From Rahnella ecdela (GTDB lineage: Bacteria > Pseudomonadota > Gammaproteobacteria > Enterobacterales > Enterobacteriaceae): a stretch of DNA of 64,000 nt. Below are positions 41,183 to 51,335 of this stretch, one piece after another (position 1 is the stretch's first letter; the number at the start of each line of letters is the position of its first letter). The notes under the pieces were generated by a model that was not told where the DNA came from, made no database searches, and was given only the letters and a program-made list of their open reading frames with translations. The stretch is from positions 1 to 64,000 of the forward strand of contig NZ_JAFMOY010000119.1 of NCBI RefSeq assembly GCF_019049625.1, written 5' to 3'. The position numbers and the translations under genes are program-made.

Positions 41183-42199
41183 TTATTCGTAGCTGACGAA
41201 GCCGATTGCTTCATAGGCTTTCTTCAGCGTTACGCTGGCACGGGCGCGGGCTTTCTCAGCGCCCTCTTTCATCACCTGTTGCAGGTAAGCTTCGTCACTG
41301 CGGAAGCGGTTAAAACGCTCCTGCACTTCGGTCAGCATGCCTGAGACGGCTTCGGCCACTGCGCCTTTCAGATGACCATACATCTGGCCTTCGAATTCAG
41401 CTTCCAGCTCAGGGATCGCTTTGCCGGTGACACCGGAAAGAATATCCAGCAGGTTAGAAACGCCCGGCTTGTTCTTAATGTCGTAACGGATGACCGGCGG
41501 CTCTTCGGAATCGGTCATCGCGCTTTTGATTTTCTTGGTCACCGCTTTCGGATCTTCCAGCAGACCGATAACGTTTTTACGGTTGTCATCAGACTTGGAC
41601 ATCTTCTTGGTCGGTTCCTGCAAAGACATCACGCGTGCGCCGGATTTCGGAATGAACGGTTCTGGCACGGTAAAGACATCGCCATACAGCGCGTTGAAAC
41701 GGGCGGCGATATCGCGGCTCAGTTCCAGATGCTGTTTCTGGTCTTCACCGACCGGCACCTGATTGGTCTGGTACAGCAGAATGTCGGCCGCCATCAGCAC
41801 AGGATAATCGAACAGACCGGCAGTGATGCTTTCGCTGTTGGAGGTTTCGTAGCGAGCAGACTTATCTTTGAACTGCGTCATACGCCCCAGCTCACCGAAA
41901 TAGGTATAGCAGTTCAGCGCCCAGCTCAGCTGGCTGTGTTCAGGAACATGAGACTGCACGAAGATGGTACTTTTCTTCGGATCAATGCCGACCGCCAGAT
42001 ACAGCGCCAGCGTGTCGAGCGTCGCTTTGCGCAGTTTTTCCGGATCCTGACGCACGGTGATCGCGTGCAAATCGACGATGCAGTAAATGCATTCGTAATC
42101 GTCCTGCATTTTGACCCATTGACGCAGCGCACCCATGTAGTTGCCAATGGTCAATTCGCCGGAGGGCTGTGCGCCACTAAATACGATGGGTTTACTCAT
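41183..42199 (-). CDS. trpS: Tryptophanyl-tRNA synthetase
   Basis: TrpS charges tRNA-Trp. The 338-residue class-I synthetase has the HIGH-type motif [12 protein letters not shown] (about 12-23) and KMSKS (about 196-200, in KKMSKSDDN). It is the last gene of the damX-dam-rpe-gph-trpS series, 1 nt after gph, matching E. coli order. Confidence 0.97.
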   Translation of the reverse strand: MSKPIVFSGAQPSGELTIGNYMGALRQWVKMQDDYECIYCIVDLHAITVRQDPEKLRKATLDTLALYLAVGIDPKKSTIFVQSHVPEHSQLSWALNCYTYFGELGRMTQFKDKSARYETSNSESITAGLFDYPVLMAADILLYQTNQVPVGEDQKQHLELSRDIAARFNALYGDVFTVPEPFIPKSGARVMSLQEPTKKMSKSDDNRKNVIGLLEDPKAVTKKIKSAMTDSEEPPVIRYDIKNKPGVSNLLDILSGVTGKAIPELEAEFEGQMYGHLKGAVAEAVSGMLTEVQERFNRFRSDEAYLQQVMKEGAEKARARASVTLKKAYEAIGFVSYE

Positions 42200-42200
42200 T

Positions 42201-42899
42201 TTATGCTTCCTGATCTTTTAAAGATGACAGCCCTAATGTGGGCAAAAGGTCGGCAAAATTATCCAGCACGCGATCGGGTTTGGTCAGCGCGATGGTTTCA
42301 CCGTAGTTATAGCCGTAAGTCATGCCGACACACGGACAGCCTGCGGCCTGTGCAGCATGAATATCATTGCGGGAATCGCCCACGAATACCATTTCACTGG
42401 CACGAAGCCCCAGCAACGCTAACGTCATATAGACCGGCGCCGGATGCGGTTTTTTCGCCACGACGTCGTCACCGCCAATCACCACGGTGAAATAGCTGTC
42501 GATACCCAGCGCTTGCAGTAAAGGCGCGATGAAAGGCGTAGGTTTGTTGGTCACCAGCCCCATAGGTATTCCGGCTTCGGCCAGAGCGGCCAGCGTCTCT
42601 TTCACCTGCGGGTATAAACGGCTGCCACCTGCGGCGGTATCGGCGTAATAGTGATCGAATTTATCGCGTACATTCTGCAAAAATTCAGGGGATAAATCAC
42701 CTTCGGCCCAGCGCACGGCGCGCTCAACCATGATATCCGCGCCATTACCAATCCAGGTGCTCAGGCGTTCAACGCCTGCGGCAGGCAAATTAAAATCTTG
42801 CAGCGCCAGATCCATCGCTTCTGAAAGACCCGGCGCGCTGTCGACCAGTGTGCCGTCGAGATCAAATCCTAAACCGAGGGCTTTCAGTGGCTCAGTCAT
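42201..42899 (-). CDS. gph: Phosphoglycolate phosphatase
   Basis: Gph is a HAD-superfamily phosphatase that removes 2-phosphoglycolate arising from repair of oxidised DNA ends. The 232-residue product has motif [11 protein letters not shown] (about 11-20), motif [10 protein letters not shown] (about 121) and motif [13 protein letters not shown] (about 178). The start [11 protein letters not shown] at ATG 42899 lies 8 nt inside the 3' end of rpe; a reading from 43013 would overlap rpe by over 100 nt and is rejected. Confidence 0.95.
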   Translation of the reverse strand: MTEPLKALGLGFDLDGTLVDSAPGLSEAMDLALQDFNLPAAGVERLSTWIGNGADIMVERAVRWAEGDLSPEFLQNVRDKFDHYYADTAAGGSRLYPQVKETLAALAEAGIPMGLVTNKPTPFIAPLLQALGIDSYFTVVIGGDDVVAKKPHPAPVYMTLALLGLRASEMVFVGDSRNDIHAAQAAGCPCVGMTYGYNYGETIALTKPDRVLDNFADLLPTLGLSSLKDQEA

Positions 42900-43569
42900 G
42901 GGTGGCCTTAGCCAGCTCGCTGCGCATGTGGTCGATAACGGCGCGGTAATCTGGCTGATTAAAGATGGCAGAACCGGCGACGAACATATCAGCACCCGCC
43001 GCAGCGATTTCACCGATATTTTCAGCTTTCACGCCGCCATCAACTTCCAGACGAATGTCATAACCGCTGGCATCAATGATTTTACGAACCTGACGCAATT
43101 TATCGAGCGTGCCCGGAATAAACGACTGACCGCCGAAGCCCGGATTTACCGACATCAGCAGGATCACATCAAGTTTATCCATCACGTAATCGAGATAGCT
43201 CAGCGAAGTGGCAGGGTTAAACACCAGACCGGCTTTACAGCCGTGACTTTTAATCAGTTGCAGCGAACGATCAACGTGCTCAGAGGCTTCCGGATGGAAA
43301 GTGATGTAAGTGGCACCGGCCTCGGCAAAATCCGGGATAATGCGATCAACCGGTTTAACCATCAGGTGAACATCAATCGGCGCAGTAATACCGTAGTTGC
43401 GCAGCGCTTTCAGCACCGCCGGTCCCATCGTCAGATTGGGTACGTAGTGATTATCCATCACATCAAAATGGACAACATCTCCACCAGCTTCCAGTGCTTT
43501 GGCCGTGTCCTCACCCAGACGGGCAAAGTCAGCCGACAGAATGGACGGTGCAATCAAAAACTGTTTCAT
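42892..43569 (-). CDS. rpe: Ribulose-phosphate 3-epimerase
   Basis: Rpe interconverts ribulose-5-phosphate and xylulose-5-phosphate in the pentose-phosphate pathway. The 225-residue TIM barrel starts [20 protein letters not shown]. The metal and catalytic motifs are [13 protein letters not shown] (about 33-45), [15 protein letters not shown] and EVDGGV. ATG 43569 has GGAG upstream. It overlaps gph by 8 nt. Confidence 0.97.
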   Translation of the reverse strand: MKQFLIAPSILSADFARLGEDTAKALEAGGDVVHFDVMDNHYVPNLTMGPAVLKALRNYGITAPIDVHLMVKPVDRIIPDFAEAGATYITFHPEASEHVDRSLQLIKSHGCKAGLVFNPATSLSYLDYVMDKLDVILLMSVNPGFGGQSFIPGTLDKLRQVRKIIDASGYDIRLEVDGGVKAENIGEIAAAGADMFVAGSAIFNQPDYRAVIDHMRSELAKATHD

Positions 43570-43618
43570 CCGCTTCTCCAAACGATAGGGTTATCGGTGG
43601 ATTACCGCTGAACGGCAA

Positions 43619-44431
43619 TCACCGGTAGAGCGCTAAAAGTTCATTCACCATGCTGCGTTTTGCAACTTTACTGCTGATAGTACGCCGCGCCGAAACACGG
43701 TGCAGATCGGCCTCTGCGTACCATTCCAGCGTTTGTGGTGTTTCGTGATTGGAAATCAGCACCGGCACGTCATTCTCACGGGAAAGCTGATGCGCCAACC
43801 GCGCCAGATTGCGCTGATCATCCATACTAAAACTGTTGGTGTGGTAAGCCGTAAAGTTCGCGGTCGCAGAAAGCGGGGCATACGGAGGATCGCAATACAC
43901 CACCGAGCCAGTCTGCGCTTTCAGCAAAGTGTCCTGATAATGCTCACACACAAACACTGCATTTTTCGCTTTTTCAGCAAACCAGTGGAGCTCTTCTTCC
44001 GGAAAATACGGCTTTTTATAACGGCCAAAAGGCACGTTAAATGCCCCACTGAGATTGTAACGGCACAGGCCGTTATAACAATGGCGGTTGAGATAGAGGA
44101 AAAGCACGGAACGACGATAAGGGTCGCGGCTGGCATTAAACTCAGCCCTCAGGACGTAAAAACGCTCTGAATCATTAAACTCTGGCGTGAAAAGCACACG
44201 GGCATCACGCACAAATTCCGCCGTGCGTGTCTTCACAATGTTGTAGAGGTTGATCAGGTCGTTGTTGATGTCCGCCAGAATATAAGCGTCATACTCGGTA
44301 TTCAAAAATACCGAACCCGCGCCAACAAAAGGCTCAATCAGGCAATCTCCCGCCGGAAGATGACGTTTGATGTCATCAATCAGCGGGTATTTGCCGCCAG
44401 CCCACTTCAAAAACGCGCGGTTCTTCTTCAT
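43619..44431 (-). CDS. dam: DNA adenine methylase (GATC)
   Basis: Dam methylates the adenine of GATC and directs mismatch repair, replication timing and phase variation. The 270-residue product has the SAM-binding motif FLKWAGGKYPL (about 8-18), FVGAGSVFLN (about 35) and the catalytic DPPY (about 181-184). It sits between damX and rpe on the same strand, as in E. coli. Confidence 0.97.
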   Translation of the reverse strand: MKKNRAFLKWAGGKYPLIDDIKRHLPAGDCLIEPFVGAGSVFLNTEYDAYILADINNDLINLYNIVKTRTAEFVRDARVLFTPEFNDSERFYVLRAEFNASRDPYRRSVLFLYLNRHCYNGLCRYNLSGAFNVPFGRYKKPYFPEEELHWFAEKAKNAVFVCEHYQDTLLKAQTGSVVYCDPPYAPLSATANFTAYHTNSFSMDDQRNLARLAHQLSRENDVPVLISNHETPQTLEWYAEADLHRVSARRTISSKVAKRSMVNELLALYR

Positions 44432-44511
44432 GCCGTCAGTTAGCTACTTATACAATTCACAGCCGCGGATTGTATCCTGTTTTTAGACAGCAAATCGCGT
44501 TGAGATCAGTT

Positions 44512-45567
44512 TCATTTTTTCAGGTCTTGCTGTACCTGATGTACAGGTTTGACCCACGGTTTTTTAGCCTGAACTTCCGCAGGCAAGCTGGAAATGGCAC
44601 GTTTGGCTTCTGCTGAAGAAGCGTAGTTACCACTGACCAGCACAAACCACGGCTTCCCGTCGCGGGCTGTCTGATATACCAGATAATTCTTCAGACCTTG
44701 CTGTTTAGCAAAGGCGTTCAGCGAGTTCGACTGAGAAGCTCCGCTTAATTGCAGGGTAAAGTGCGTACCCGGTGCTGACTTGATGGCCGCAGAACTGCCT
44801 GACGACGCGACAGAAGATGACGCCGCCGGAGCCTGAGCTGCGGAAGATTTAGAAGCCTGCGGTTTCGCCGCATGTGCAGTCTGGTTCGTTGCAGCAGGTT
44901 TGTGCTCTGCCGGTTTCGCCGTGTGCGCAGTCTGCGGATTACGGACAACCGGAGCCGGACGAGTATGCGAGGCTGTCGGCTGAGAACCTGCCGGTGCCTG
45001 GGTACGTGCAGAACCGTTAACGGTCGCCGGCGCCGTTGGCAAAGAAGTCAGTGACTGTGCAGCAGGATTCATACCGCCCTGCGCGGCATTATCGACCTGA
45101 TTTTGCTGGGAGGATAATGCATCACTCATATCGCCTGGCAAATCCACACGCTCTTTCGCCTGACCGTTATCCGGAACTGGCTGAGCTTCTGTTGGTGTGG
45201 AGGAAACCGGCGGTAAACCGATACTCTTCGGTTGCTGGCCATCAGCAGGCTGCTGACCATTAACGGCCTGTGCCGTATTAGCCTGAGCTTGTGCAGAAGG
45301 CTGAGCAGGTGCTGCAGCATCGTTACCGGCAAGACTAATGTCTTTCGGACCGTTGTTCTGCTGGGCTGGCTGATTAGATGTTGGCGACTTCATGGCAGAG
45401 CCGATGCCGACAATCAGCAATACCAGCACCACAATACCGATACCGATCATCACGTACTGACGGGAAACAGCAACTTTTGGAATGGAAGGAGACGGTTTGC
45501 GGGCGCGCGGCGGGCGGCGATCGCTGGTGTCTGGTTTGAGATCGTCTTCCGGTGTTAAATCATCCAT
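44512..45567 (-). CDS. damX: Cell-division SPOR-domain protein DamX
   Basis: DamX is a bitopic inner-membrane protein that goes to the division ring through its SPOR domain, which binds denuded peptidoglycan. The 351-residue product has a cytoplasmic Pro/Lys-rich N-terminus (1-38), one membrane segment (about 40-58, MIGIGIVVLVLLIVGIGSAM), a long Ala/Gln/Pro low-complexity linker and a C-terminal SPOR domain (about 268-345). As I recall, E. coli DamX is near 430 residues, so the linker is shorter here. ATG 45567 has GGAGG upstream. Confidence 0.93.
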   Translation of the reverse strand: MDDLTPEDDLKPDTSDRRPPRARKPSPSIPKVAVSRQYVMIGIGIVVLVLLIVGIGSAMKSPTSNQPAQQNNGPKDISLAGNDAAAPAQPSAQAQANTAQAVNGQQPADGQQPKSIGLPPVSSTPTEAQPVPDNGQAKERVDLPGDMSDALSSQQNQVDNAAQGGMNPAAQSLTSLPTAPATVNGSARTQAPAGSQPTASHTRPAPVVRNPQTAHTAKPAEHKPAATNQTAHAAKPQASKSSAAQAPAASSSVASSGSSAAIKSAPGTHFTLQLSGASQSNSLNAFAKQQGLKNYLVYQTARDGKPWFVLVSGNYASSAEAKRAISSLPAEVQAKKPWVKPVHQVQQDLKK

Positions 45568-45694
45568 CTAAAACCTCCAACCCGGCTAAAAGCCTTAACT
45601 GGCTTTACGCGGAGCAACTATCCTGACTAAAAAATAAAGCTTGCTGGGCATTGGTGAAATCGGTCGTTATCTGGCCAACATTATGGCCGCAGTC

Positions 45695-46777
45695 TTAACG
45701 GCAATCTTCAATCGAAGCCAGCACCATTTCATGTGATACGCCGGAGCGTACTTCAGACTGACCAATTGCTTTTGGCAAAACCAGACGCAGTTCGCCAGCC
45801 AGCACTTTCTTATCACGCATCATATGCGGCAGATAAGACGGGGCGTCCATGACTTCGGGACCGGCCACCGGTAAACCTGCGCGGGTCAGCAACGCTTTCA
45901 CCCGGGCAATATCACCCAGACTAAATTGTCCCAGACGATGTGCCGTATAACAGGCCATCATCATCCCGGCCGCTACCGCTTCGCCATGCAACCAGTTGCC
46001 ATAACCCATTTCTGCTTCAATAGCATGGCCGTAAGTATGGCCCAGATTCAGCAAGGCGCGCAGTCCGTTTTCGCGTTCATCGGCCGCCACAACCTCAGCT
46101 TTCAGCTCGCAGCAACGACGGATGCAATAAGCCAGCGCATTCATATCCAGCGCCAGCAAAGATTCCATGTTGTCTTCAAGCCAGGTAAAGAAGTCGGCAT
46201 CTAAAATAATGCCGTATTTGATGACTTCCGCGAGGCCCGATGACATTTCACGGGCAGGCAGAGTTCTCAGACAATCGAGATCAATCACCACCGACGCAGG
46301 TTGATAAAACGCGCCGATCATGTTTTTTCCGAGGGGATGGTTTACCGCTGTTTTACCGCCAACAGAGGAATCGACCTGAGAAAGCAGCGTGGTTGGCACC
46401 TGAATAAAGCGCACACCGCGTTGATAACTGGCTGCGGCGAAGCCGGTTAAATCACCGACGACGCCGCCGCCAAGGGCGACAAGCGTAGTATCACGTCCGT
46501 GCGGCTTTTCAAGCAGCGCGGAGAACACGTCATTTAGAACAGCCAGGGATTTGTATTGTTCACCATCAGGCAAAATCACCTGATCAACACGAACGCCTGC
46601 CTGCTCCAGCACTGAACGGATCGCGTCCAGATAGAGAGGGGCGAGGGTTTCATTGGTCACTATCATGACCTGATCGCCTGCCTTTACCGGCATAAAAGAA
46701 GCCGGATCGTGGAACAATCCGGCAGCAATCGTAATGGGGTAGCTACGTTCCCCTAACGTTACGGTAATCCTCTCCAT
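45695..46777 (-). CDS. aroB: 3-dehydroquinate synthase
   Basis: AroB converts DAHP to 3-dehydroquinate, the second step of the shikimate pathway, using NAD and zinc. The 360-residue product has [21 protein letters not shown] (near 100-120), the zinc-ligand segments [11 protein letters not shown] and [12 protein letters not shown], and the C-terminal PHMMRDKKV. It follows aroK by 57 nt, as in E. coli. Confidence 0.97.
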   Translation of the reverse strand: MERITVTLGERSYPITIAAGLFHDPASFMPVKAGDQVMIVTNETLAPLYLDAIRSVLEQAGVRVDQVILPDGEQYKSLAVLNDVFSALLEKPHGRDTTLVALGGGVVGDLTGFAAASYQRGVRFIQVPTTLLSQVDSSVGGKTAVNHPLGKNMIGAFYQPASVVIDLDCLRTLPAREMSSGLAEVIKYGIILDADFFTWLEDNMESLLALDMNALAYCIRRCCELKAEVVAADERENGLRALLNLGHTYGHAIEAEMGYGNWLHGEAVAAGMMMACYTAHRLGQFSLGDIARVKALLTRAGLPVAGPEVMDAPSYLPHMMRDKKVLAGELRLVLPKAIGQSEVRSGVSHEMVLASIEDCR

Positions 46778-46834
46778 GTCGTGCTCTGTGACCTTCTTTA
46801 ACTGACACCCTCAGGCAATGATGGACACCAATAA

Positions 46835-47356
46835 TCAGTTACTTTCCAGCATGTTAATAATCTGGTTGGCAACGACTTTGGCACTTTGATCATCGGTACG
46901 AATAGTGACGTCGGCAATCTCTTCATACAAAGGATTGCGCTCTCTCGCCAGTGCTTCAAGCACTTCACGTGGCGGAGCACTCACTTGTAATAATGGACGT
47001 TTTTTGTCGCGTTGTGTGCGCGCCAGTTGTTTTTCGATGGTAGTTTCAAGATAGACGACAACGCCACGCGCTGACAAACGGTTACGGGTTTCACGTGATT
47101 TCACGGAACCGCCACCTGTCGCCAGAACAATGCCTTGTTTTTCGGTAAGTTCGTTGATCACTTTTTCTTCGCGGTCGCGGAATCCGTCTTCGCCTTCTAA
47201 ATCAAATACCCAGCCCACATCAGCTCCGGTACGTCGCTCAATTTCGTGATCGGAGTCGAAAAACTCCATATTGAGTTGCTGAGCTAACTGTCGACCAATA
47301 GTGCTTTTGCCGGCACCCATAGGCCCAACCAGAAAGATATTGCGTTTCTCTGCCAT
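46835..47356 (-). CDS. aroK: Shikimate kinase 1
   Basis: AroK phosphorylates shikimate with ATP. The 173-residue product starts [20 protein letters not shown], with the Walker [10 protein letters not shown] near 11-19. It has [13 protein letters not shown] and the [10 protein letters not shown] substrate segment, then the RPLLQ lid. I placed the start at ATG 47356; the 18-residue upstream extension is not a family feature. It leads the aroK-aroB-damX-dam series. Confidence 0.97.
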   Translation of the reverse strand: MAEKRNIFLVGPMGAGKSTIGRQLAQQLNMEFFDSDHEIERRTGADVGWVFDLEGEDGFRDREEKVINELTEKQGIVLATGGGSVKSRETRNRLSARGVVVYLETTIEKQLARTQRDKKRPLLQVSAPPREVLEALARERNPLYEEIADVTIRTDDQSAKVVANQIINMLESN

Positions 47357-47470
47357 GTTTTTCGGTATTACTAAGACAATTCGTTGATGATAACCCGCCC
47401 CGCCAATCAAATTAGCGGCGGGACCTAAACTGAAACCTCATGAGCGATATAGTGCGAGATCAGAAAAAAA

Positions 47471-47680
47471 TTATCTCAACACTCTTGGTAGTTTGGCAAC
47501 CGAATAAATCACTTTGCACGCCGCAGGAGGGAAACCGTACGTTTTTATCGGCGTGTCTGTCGTAATAAAAAGATCACGGTGCTCAATTCGGTAACCCTTG
47601 TAAGCTAAATCGACGGCAGCGTCAAACGCAGAAGCCTCTTGCGACACAAAAAGTTGCATGCGCTCAACGTTATTGTGCAA
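47471..47680 (-). CDS. Small hypothetical protein between hofQ and aroK
   Basis: This reading frame codes for 69 residues from TTG 47680, or 62 from ATG 47659 (MQLFVSQEASAFDAAVDLAY). I do not recognise it. Its composition looks protein-like (AVDLAYKGYRIEHRDLFITTD) and it does not overlap another gene, but no clear Shine-Dalgarno precedes either start. It may be a real small gene, a remnant, or chance. It lies 24 nt before the hofQ stop codon end and on the same strand as both neighbours. Confidence 0.3.
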   Translation of the reverse strand: MHNNVERMQLFVSQEASAFDAAVDLAYKGYRIEHRDLFITTDTPIKTYGFPPAACKVIYSVAKLPRVLR

Positions 47681-47704
47681 TTTACGTTAAGTCAGAATAC
47701 CCAC

Positions 47705-48964
47705 CTACTGTGTGTGGATTAGGGTCGGAGTGATGAAAATCACCAACTCGCGCCGCTGTTCATTTGTGTACTGATGTTTAAACAAGGAACCGACCACAGG
47801 AATATCGCCCAGCACCGGCACTTTGGTATCTGTTTTTTGATTTTTACGCTGGAATATCCCGCCGAGCACAATGGTTTCCCCGTCCTTGACCGTCACCTGA
47901 GTTTTAATTTCCTGCTTGTCGATAGCCAGCGCCTCGCCTTCTGACTGTTTGATACTTCTTCCCGGCATGTTCTGGCTTATCTGTAACGCCATCTGAATGC
48001 GCCCGTCACGCAAGATTTTCGGTGTCACTTCCATGCCGAGCACTGCTTCTTTGAATTCAATCGACGTGCTGCCGCTGGCACCGCTGGAAACCTGATAAGG
48101 AATTTCGGTACCCTGCTTGATACTGGCCGTTTGCATGTGCGCCGTCAGCAGACGCGGGCTGGCGATGATATCCACCTTATCTTCCTGCTCAAGGGCGGTC
48201 AGTTCCAGATCGAGGATCCGTCCGCTGATATGCGCCAGATTAAAGCCCGCCGTAAATATCGGATTTTCTACCGGCATGCCCATACTGAAATTGTTCATAC
48301 GTACAGCTTTGGTGATCGGCTCATCACCGTTGAAACCCCATTGCACGCCTAACTCACGCAGGCTTTCACTGTTCATCGTCACGATATGCGCCGCCAGTTG
48401 CACCTGCTGTAGCGGGAAATCCATTTCTTTTACCCAGGGCGCAACTACGTCCAGCGCCTCCTGTGTATCGCGTAATAACAACGTATTCGTACGAGTATCG
48501 GCCGAAGCATTGCCCTTTACCGAGAGCAGTGACCCTTTTTGGGCATTCAGGCTCTGCGCAGTTTCTTTGGCATCGGCATACTGGAGCGGCACGGTCATGC
48601 TGATGATCGGGCTGTTCAGTGCCTGTTGCTCGGCGGCATCTTCCATTTTTTGTCGCTCAACCAGCGGGTCAGCGACCGGCGATACCAGTAAAACGTTGCC
48701 CTGTAATTCACTGGTGAGATGGCTCATTTTTAGGATAATATCAAGCGCCTGCTGCCACGGAACCTCTTTGAGCTTCACGCTGATTTGCCCTTCCACACCC
48801 GGAGCAGTGACCAGATTAAGCTGCCGGGAATCCGCCAGTGCCTGCAAAACCAGGCAGACCGGCGATGACGGAAACTCAAGAGAGATAAGCGCAGGGGCCG
48901 CGTTAACCGGACTGAGGCATAAGCACAGCAGAATAAGCGTCACTTTATGATTAATATATTTCAT
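47705..48964 (-). CDS. hofQ: DNA-uptake secretin HofQ
   Basis: HofQ is an outer-membrane secretin homologous to Haemophilus ComE and PilQ; E. coli HofQ supports use of DNA as a nutrient. The 419-residue product has a signal peptide (to about residue 22, PVNAAP), secretin N-domains (about 30-180) and the secretin core. The C-terminal signature includes VPVLGDIPVVGSLFKHQ and REL-VIFITPTLI. It overlaps the upstream hofO-hofP gene by one base (TAATG). Confidence 0.93.
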   Translation of the reverse strand: MKYINHKVTLILLCLCLSPVNAAPALISLEFPSSPVCLVLQALADSRQLNLVTAPGVEGQISVKLKEVPWQQALDIILKMSHLTSELQGNVLLVSPVADPLVERQKMEDAAEQQALNSPIISMTVPLQYADAKETAQSLNAQKGSLLSVKGNASADTRTNTLLLRDTQEALDVVAPWVKEMDFPLQQVQLAAHIVTMNSESLRELGVQWGFNGDEPITKAVRMNNFSMGMPVENPIFTAGFNLAHISGRILDLELTALEQEDKVDIIASPRLLTAHMQTASIKQGTEIPYQVSSGASGSTSIEFKEAVLGMEVTPKILRDGRIQMALQISQNMPGRSIKQSEGEALAIDKQEIKTQVTVKDGETIVLGGIFQRKNQKTDTKVPVLGDIPVVGSLFKHQYTNEQRRELVIFITPTLIHTQ

Positions 48965-49821
48965 TATTTTCCTTTCCGTGGAGAATCAATTTTCTTACCT
49001 AACTGTAGAGTCTGACGCTGTAAACCGCATTGTGGCTCGCTGAGACTGAGTTCTGCCTGAGACGCGTTCAGGGTTTCGACCGTCCATGCCGGAGTTCCCA
49101 CCTGATTACCTGCCTCGACTTTTGTCCACTGACCATCAGACGACAGCAGCCAGCCGGATTGCCTGCCATTCGCCTGCGAAACTCCGCTCAGGATCCATTC
49201 AGACATCGCAGAAACTCCGGGACACGTTGAGGAAGCCAGAGGTGAAAACGGATCCCTACCGGCTGCAGCGTTTGAAGATGAATCTGCGAATTCGTCTGTA
49301 CCGGTGGTTTGTGTCAGCAGAAGCGATGCTTTTATACCAGAGGCCGTCACCCTGATATCCGGCTCACTGAACGTAGGATGTTCCGGACGTTGCAGCAACG
49401 CATAAAGAAATCGCGTCAGACCGGTAAAAGTCAGCTGCAAATCCAGCATTCCCTGTTCTGCTGTTTTCGTCTGCACGGCTGGCGTCCAGTGAAGCAGTTC
49501 TGCTCCGGCATCTTTCAGCGGCTGAGCAAATTGTTGCGCCAGCGGCAAACTCTCTCTTGCAAGAGCAACATTGCTTTGAATTTCCTGCCTCAGTACGCTC
49601 AGCGGGTGCTGACTCAGTAACGCCGCCTGCGACTGAAAAACGTTGCGCTGTGCGACTGCAATCGCCCGCGTCAGCGCATCCTGTTGCTGCCACAGTCCGC
49701 GAAGCACAAAGACATACAGCAACAAGATCAGTGCCAGCATACCGGCGACCAGCGTTAGCGCTCTTTGCCAGGCCGGTTTTTCCATCAGCGGCTCAAGACG
49801 TTCTGACAAAAACATCATCAT
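48964..49821 (-). CDS. hofO: Fused HofO-HofP (PilO/PilP-like) protein
   Basis: This 285-residue protein combines two genes that are separate in E. coli. Residues about 1-170 are HofO-like: a cytoplasmic start, one membrane helix (about 22-42) and a PilO-like periplasmic domain. Residues about 185-285 are HofP-like (DUF2531): RDPFSPL, a Cys, WILSGVSQ, GWLL, QW-KVE, W-VETL and a second Cys, in the same order as E. coli HofP. The frame is open throughout. It overlaps hofN by ATGA and hofQ by TAATG. The product likely aligns inner-membrane HofMN with the secretin. Confidence 0.85.
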   Translation of the reverse strand: MMMFLSERLEPLMEKPAWQRALTLVAGMLALILLLYVFVLRGLWQQQDALTRAIAVAQRNVFQSQAALLSQHPLSVLRQEIQSNVALARESLPLAQQFAQPLKDAGAELLHWTPAVQTKTAEQGMLDLQLTFTGLTRFLYALLQRPEHPTFSEPDIRVTASGIKASLLLTQTTGTDEFADSSSNAAAGRDPFSPLASSTCPGVSAMSEWILSGVSQANGRQSGWLLSSDGQWTKVEAGNQVGTPAWTVETLNASQAELSLSEPQCGLQRQTLQLGKKIDSPRKGK

Positions 49822-50381
49822 GGCGCTTTCTCCTGCTCCGCCACCGGACGGGCTGACTGAAACCGGGTTTTCATCACAAAGCTCAGCATCTGGTCTGGCT
49901 GTTGCTGAACATCTGAAAGACTGACTTTGTCCAGCAAACCGCTGGCAGCCAGCACGTCGCGGAAAGATAAAATATCGTGATAAAAGCGCCCTTCTCCTTT
50001 AAACGTCAGCGCTTCCTGATGCTCCGTTATTTCAGTCAGCCGCACGTCTGCCGGTATCTGTGCGGCCACTAATTCCAGTAACTGAAGATAATCCTGACTC
50101 CGCTTCAGTCGCTTAAGAGCGGCCAGACGCTGCGCCTGCAGAGCTTTTACCTGCTCATCTGCCGTGTTCACATCCCGCTGCTGTCGTGAGAAAACCTGAA
50201 CGGAAGTATTCAGTGCCGATAAATGCAGTTGCAGCAGGGCCCGTTCCTGAGCGAGAAAAGCAGCAAACGTCAGAAAGACGATCAAGATGACAGCCGGAAA
50301 ACAGATAAACATCCTTAGCCAGTATCGGGTTCTGCGCTGCAGGCGAAGTCTGCGCCACGGCAATAAATTCACCTGCAGCAT
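49818..50381 (-). CDS. hofN: PilN-like DNA-uptake protein HofN
   Basis: This 187-residue bitopic protein starts MLQVNLLPWRRLRLQRRT; the NLLPWR motif is the PilN segment that docks to PilM/HofM. A membrane helix (about 25-44) and a periplasmic helical/ferredoxin-like domain follow. It overlaps hofM by one base (TAATG) and the fused hofO-hofP gene by four. Confidence 0.88.
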   Translation of the reverse strand: MLQVNLLPWRRLRLQRRTRYWLRMFICFPAVILIVFLTFAAFLAQERALLQLHLSALNTSVQVFSRQQRDVNTADEQVKALQAQRLAALKRLKRSQDYLQLLELVAAQIPADVRLTEITEHQEALTFKGEGRFYHDILSFRDVLAASGLLDKVSLSDVQQQPDQMLSFVMKTRFQSARPVAEQEKAP

Positions 50382-51214
50382 TAGCAGTCGTCCTGTCGCA
50401 GAGCCAGCCCGACTGCGGGCGCAAAATCACCCGGATTGGCGGGCAGCGGCGCAGATAACTGCGCAATGGCACTCAGAGGTGACCAGCATTGCATCGCCGC
50501 AGGCGGAGACATTCCGCTGAAAAAACACTCGCTGTGGCATAGCGCCGCCGCACGATATTGCTGGCGGATGCGTTCTGACAGCGACACGTCTTGTGGTGCG
50601 GTATCAGAAAAACCAAACTGAAAGGGCAAACTGTGCGGAGAGGCCCAGAGGAATGCGTCATCAAGCGGATGCACCAGCAGCGCATCTCCCGGAAGGCCGG
50701 CAGCAAAGGCCGCAACCTGAAGTGCGCAGGGGGTCAGTTCAATGGCATCCGGATAAAGCCGCGCCTGAGACAGACATTCCATCCACTGCTGGATTTCCTG
50801 TTGTCTGGCCGCCGTGACTACCACCTGATTGTCGCCGTGGGGATCCGCGCGGTAGTCCATCATCAGATGTTCCATGCCCAGCGGAAACTGTTTTGCCGCA
50901 TGAGCTAAGATGAAGGCACTGCGGGCCGGTTCGCGTAGACGGGCATCCGGCGCCGCCATCCGTTGCTGCATAATGCGTTGTGCAGGAAGGGTAATTCGCA
51001 GAGAAAATGTCGTCGGAAGCGTTTTTCGCCAGCACGATAAAATGGCGATCAGTTGCGTGGTCTCATGTAATATCCCCTCCCGCAATGTGAAGGAAGGCAG
51101 CGGATGCTGCCACCAGTGACGTAATTGCCAGCCATGCCGCCGCCGCTGAACGGCGATCGCACGGGCAAAACCGGCTTGAATATCCAGACCTACCTGCCAT
51201 GCTTGTAGTCGCAT
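50381..51214 (-). CDS. hofM: PilM-like DNA-uptake protein HofM
   Basis: This 277-residue cytoplasmic protein has an actin-like (PilM/ComA) fold. It starts MRLQAWQVGLDIQAGFARAI, with the VGLDI phosphate-1-like strand. It heads the hofM-hofN-hofOP-hofQ operon, divergent from mrcA as in E. coli. The type IV-like machinery it serves takes up DNA. Sequence conservation is low, so the call leans on gene order. Confidence 0.88.
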   Translation of the reverse strand: MRLQAWQVGLDIQAGFARAIAVQRRRHGWQLRHWWQHPLPSFTLREGILHETTQLIAILSCWRKTLPTTFSLRITLPAQRIMQQRMAAPDARLREPARSAFILAHAAKQFPLGMEHLMMDYRADPHGDNQVVVTAARQQEIQQWMECLSQARLYPDAIELTPCALQVAAFAAGLPGDALLVHPLDDAFLWASPHSLPFQFGFSDTAPQDVSLSERIRQQYRAAALCHSECFFSGMSPPAAMQCWSPLSAIAQLSAPLPANPGDFAPAVGLALRQDDC

Positions 51215-51335
51215 TTTCGCCCAATCTCCATATCGTCAGGTAAATAAAAGAACGTATCCATGTTGCTGGCTTGCCTTTATACTACCGCGCGGTTGTTTAT
51301 AAACTGCCCAATTGACACTTAATGGGAAATCTCAG

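Noticed and set aside
41372-42490. 372-codon plus-strand frame opposite trpS and gph
   Set aside because: It overlaps two certain genes in antisense and has shadow-type composition.
42900-43013. 38-residue N-terminal extension of Gph
   Set aside because: It lies within rpe and is not found in the family; ATG 42899 gives the normal length.
51215-51335. CRP-S (Sxy-dependent) competence promoter expected before hofM
   Set aside because: I looked for a TGCGA-N6-TCGCA-like site and found no convincing match in the hofM-mrcA gap.
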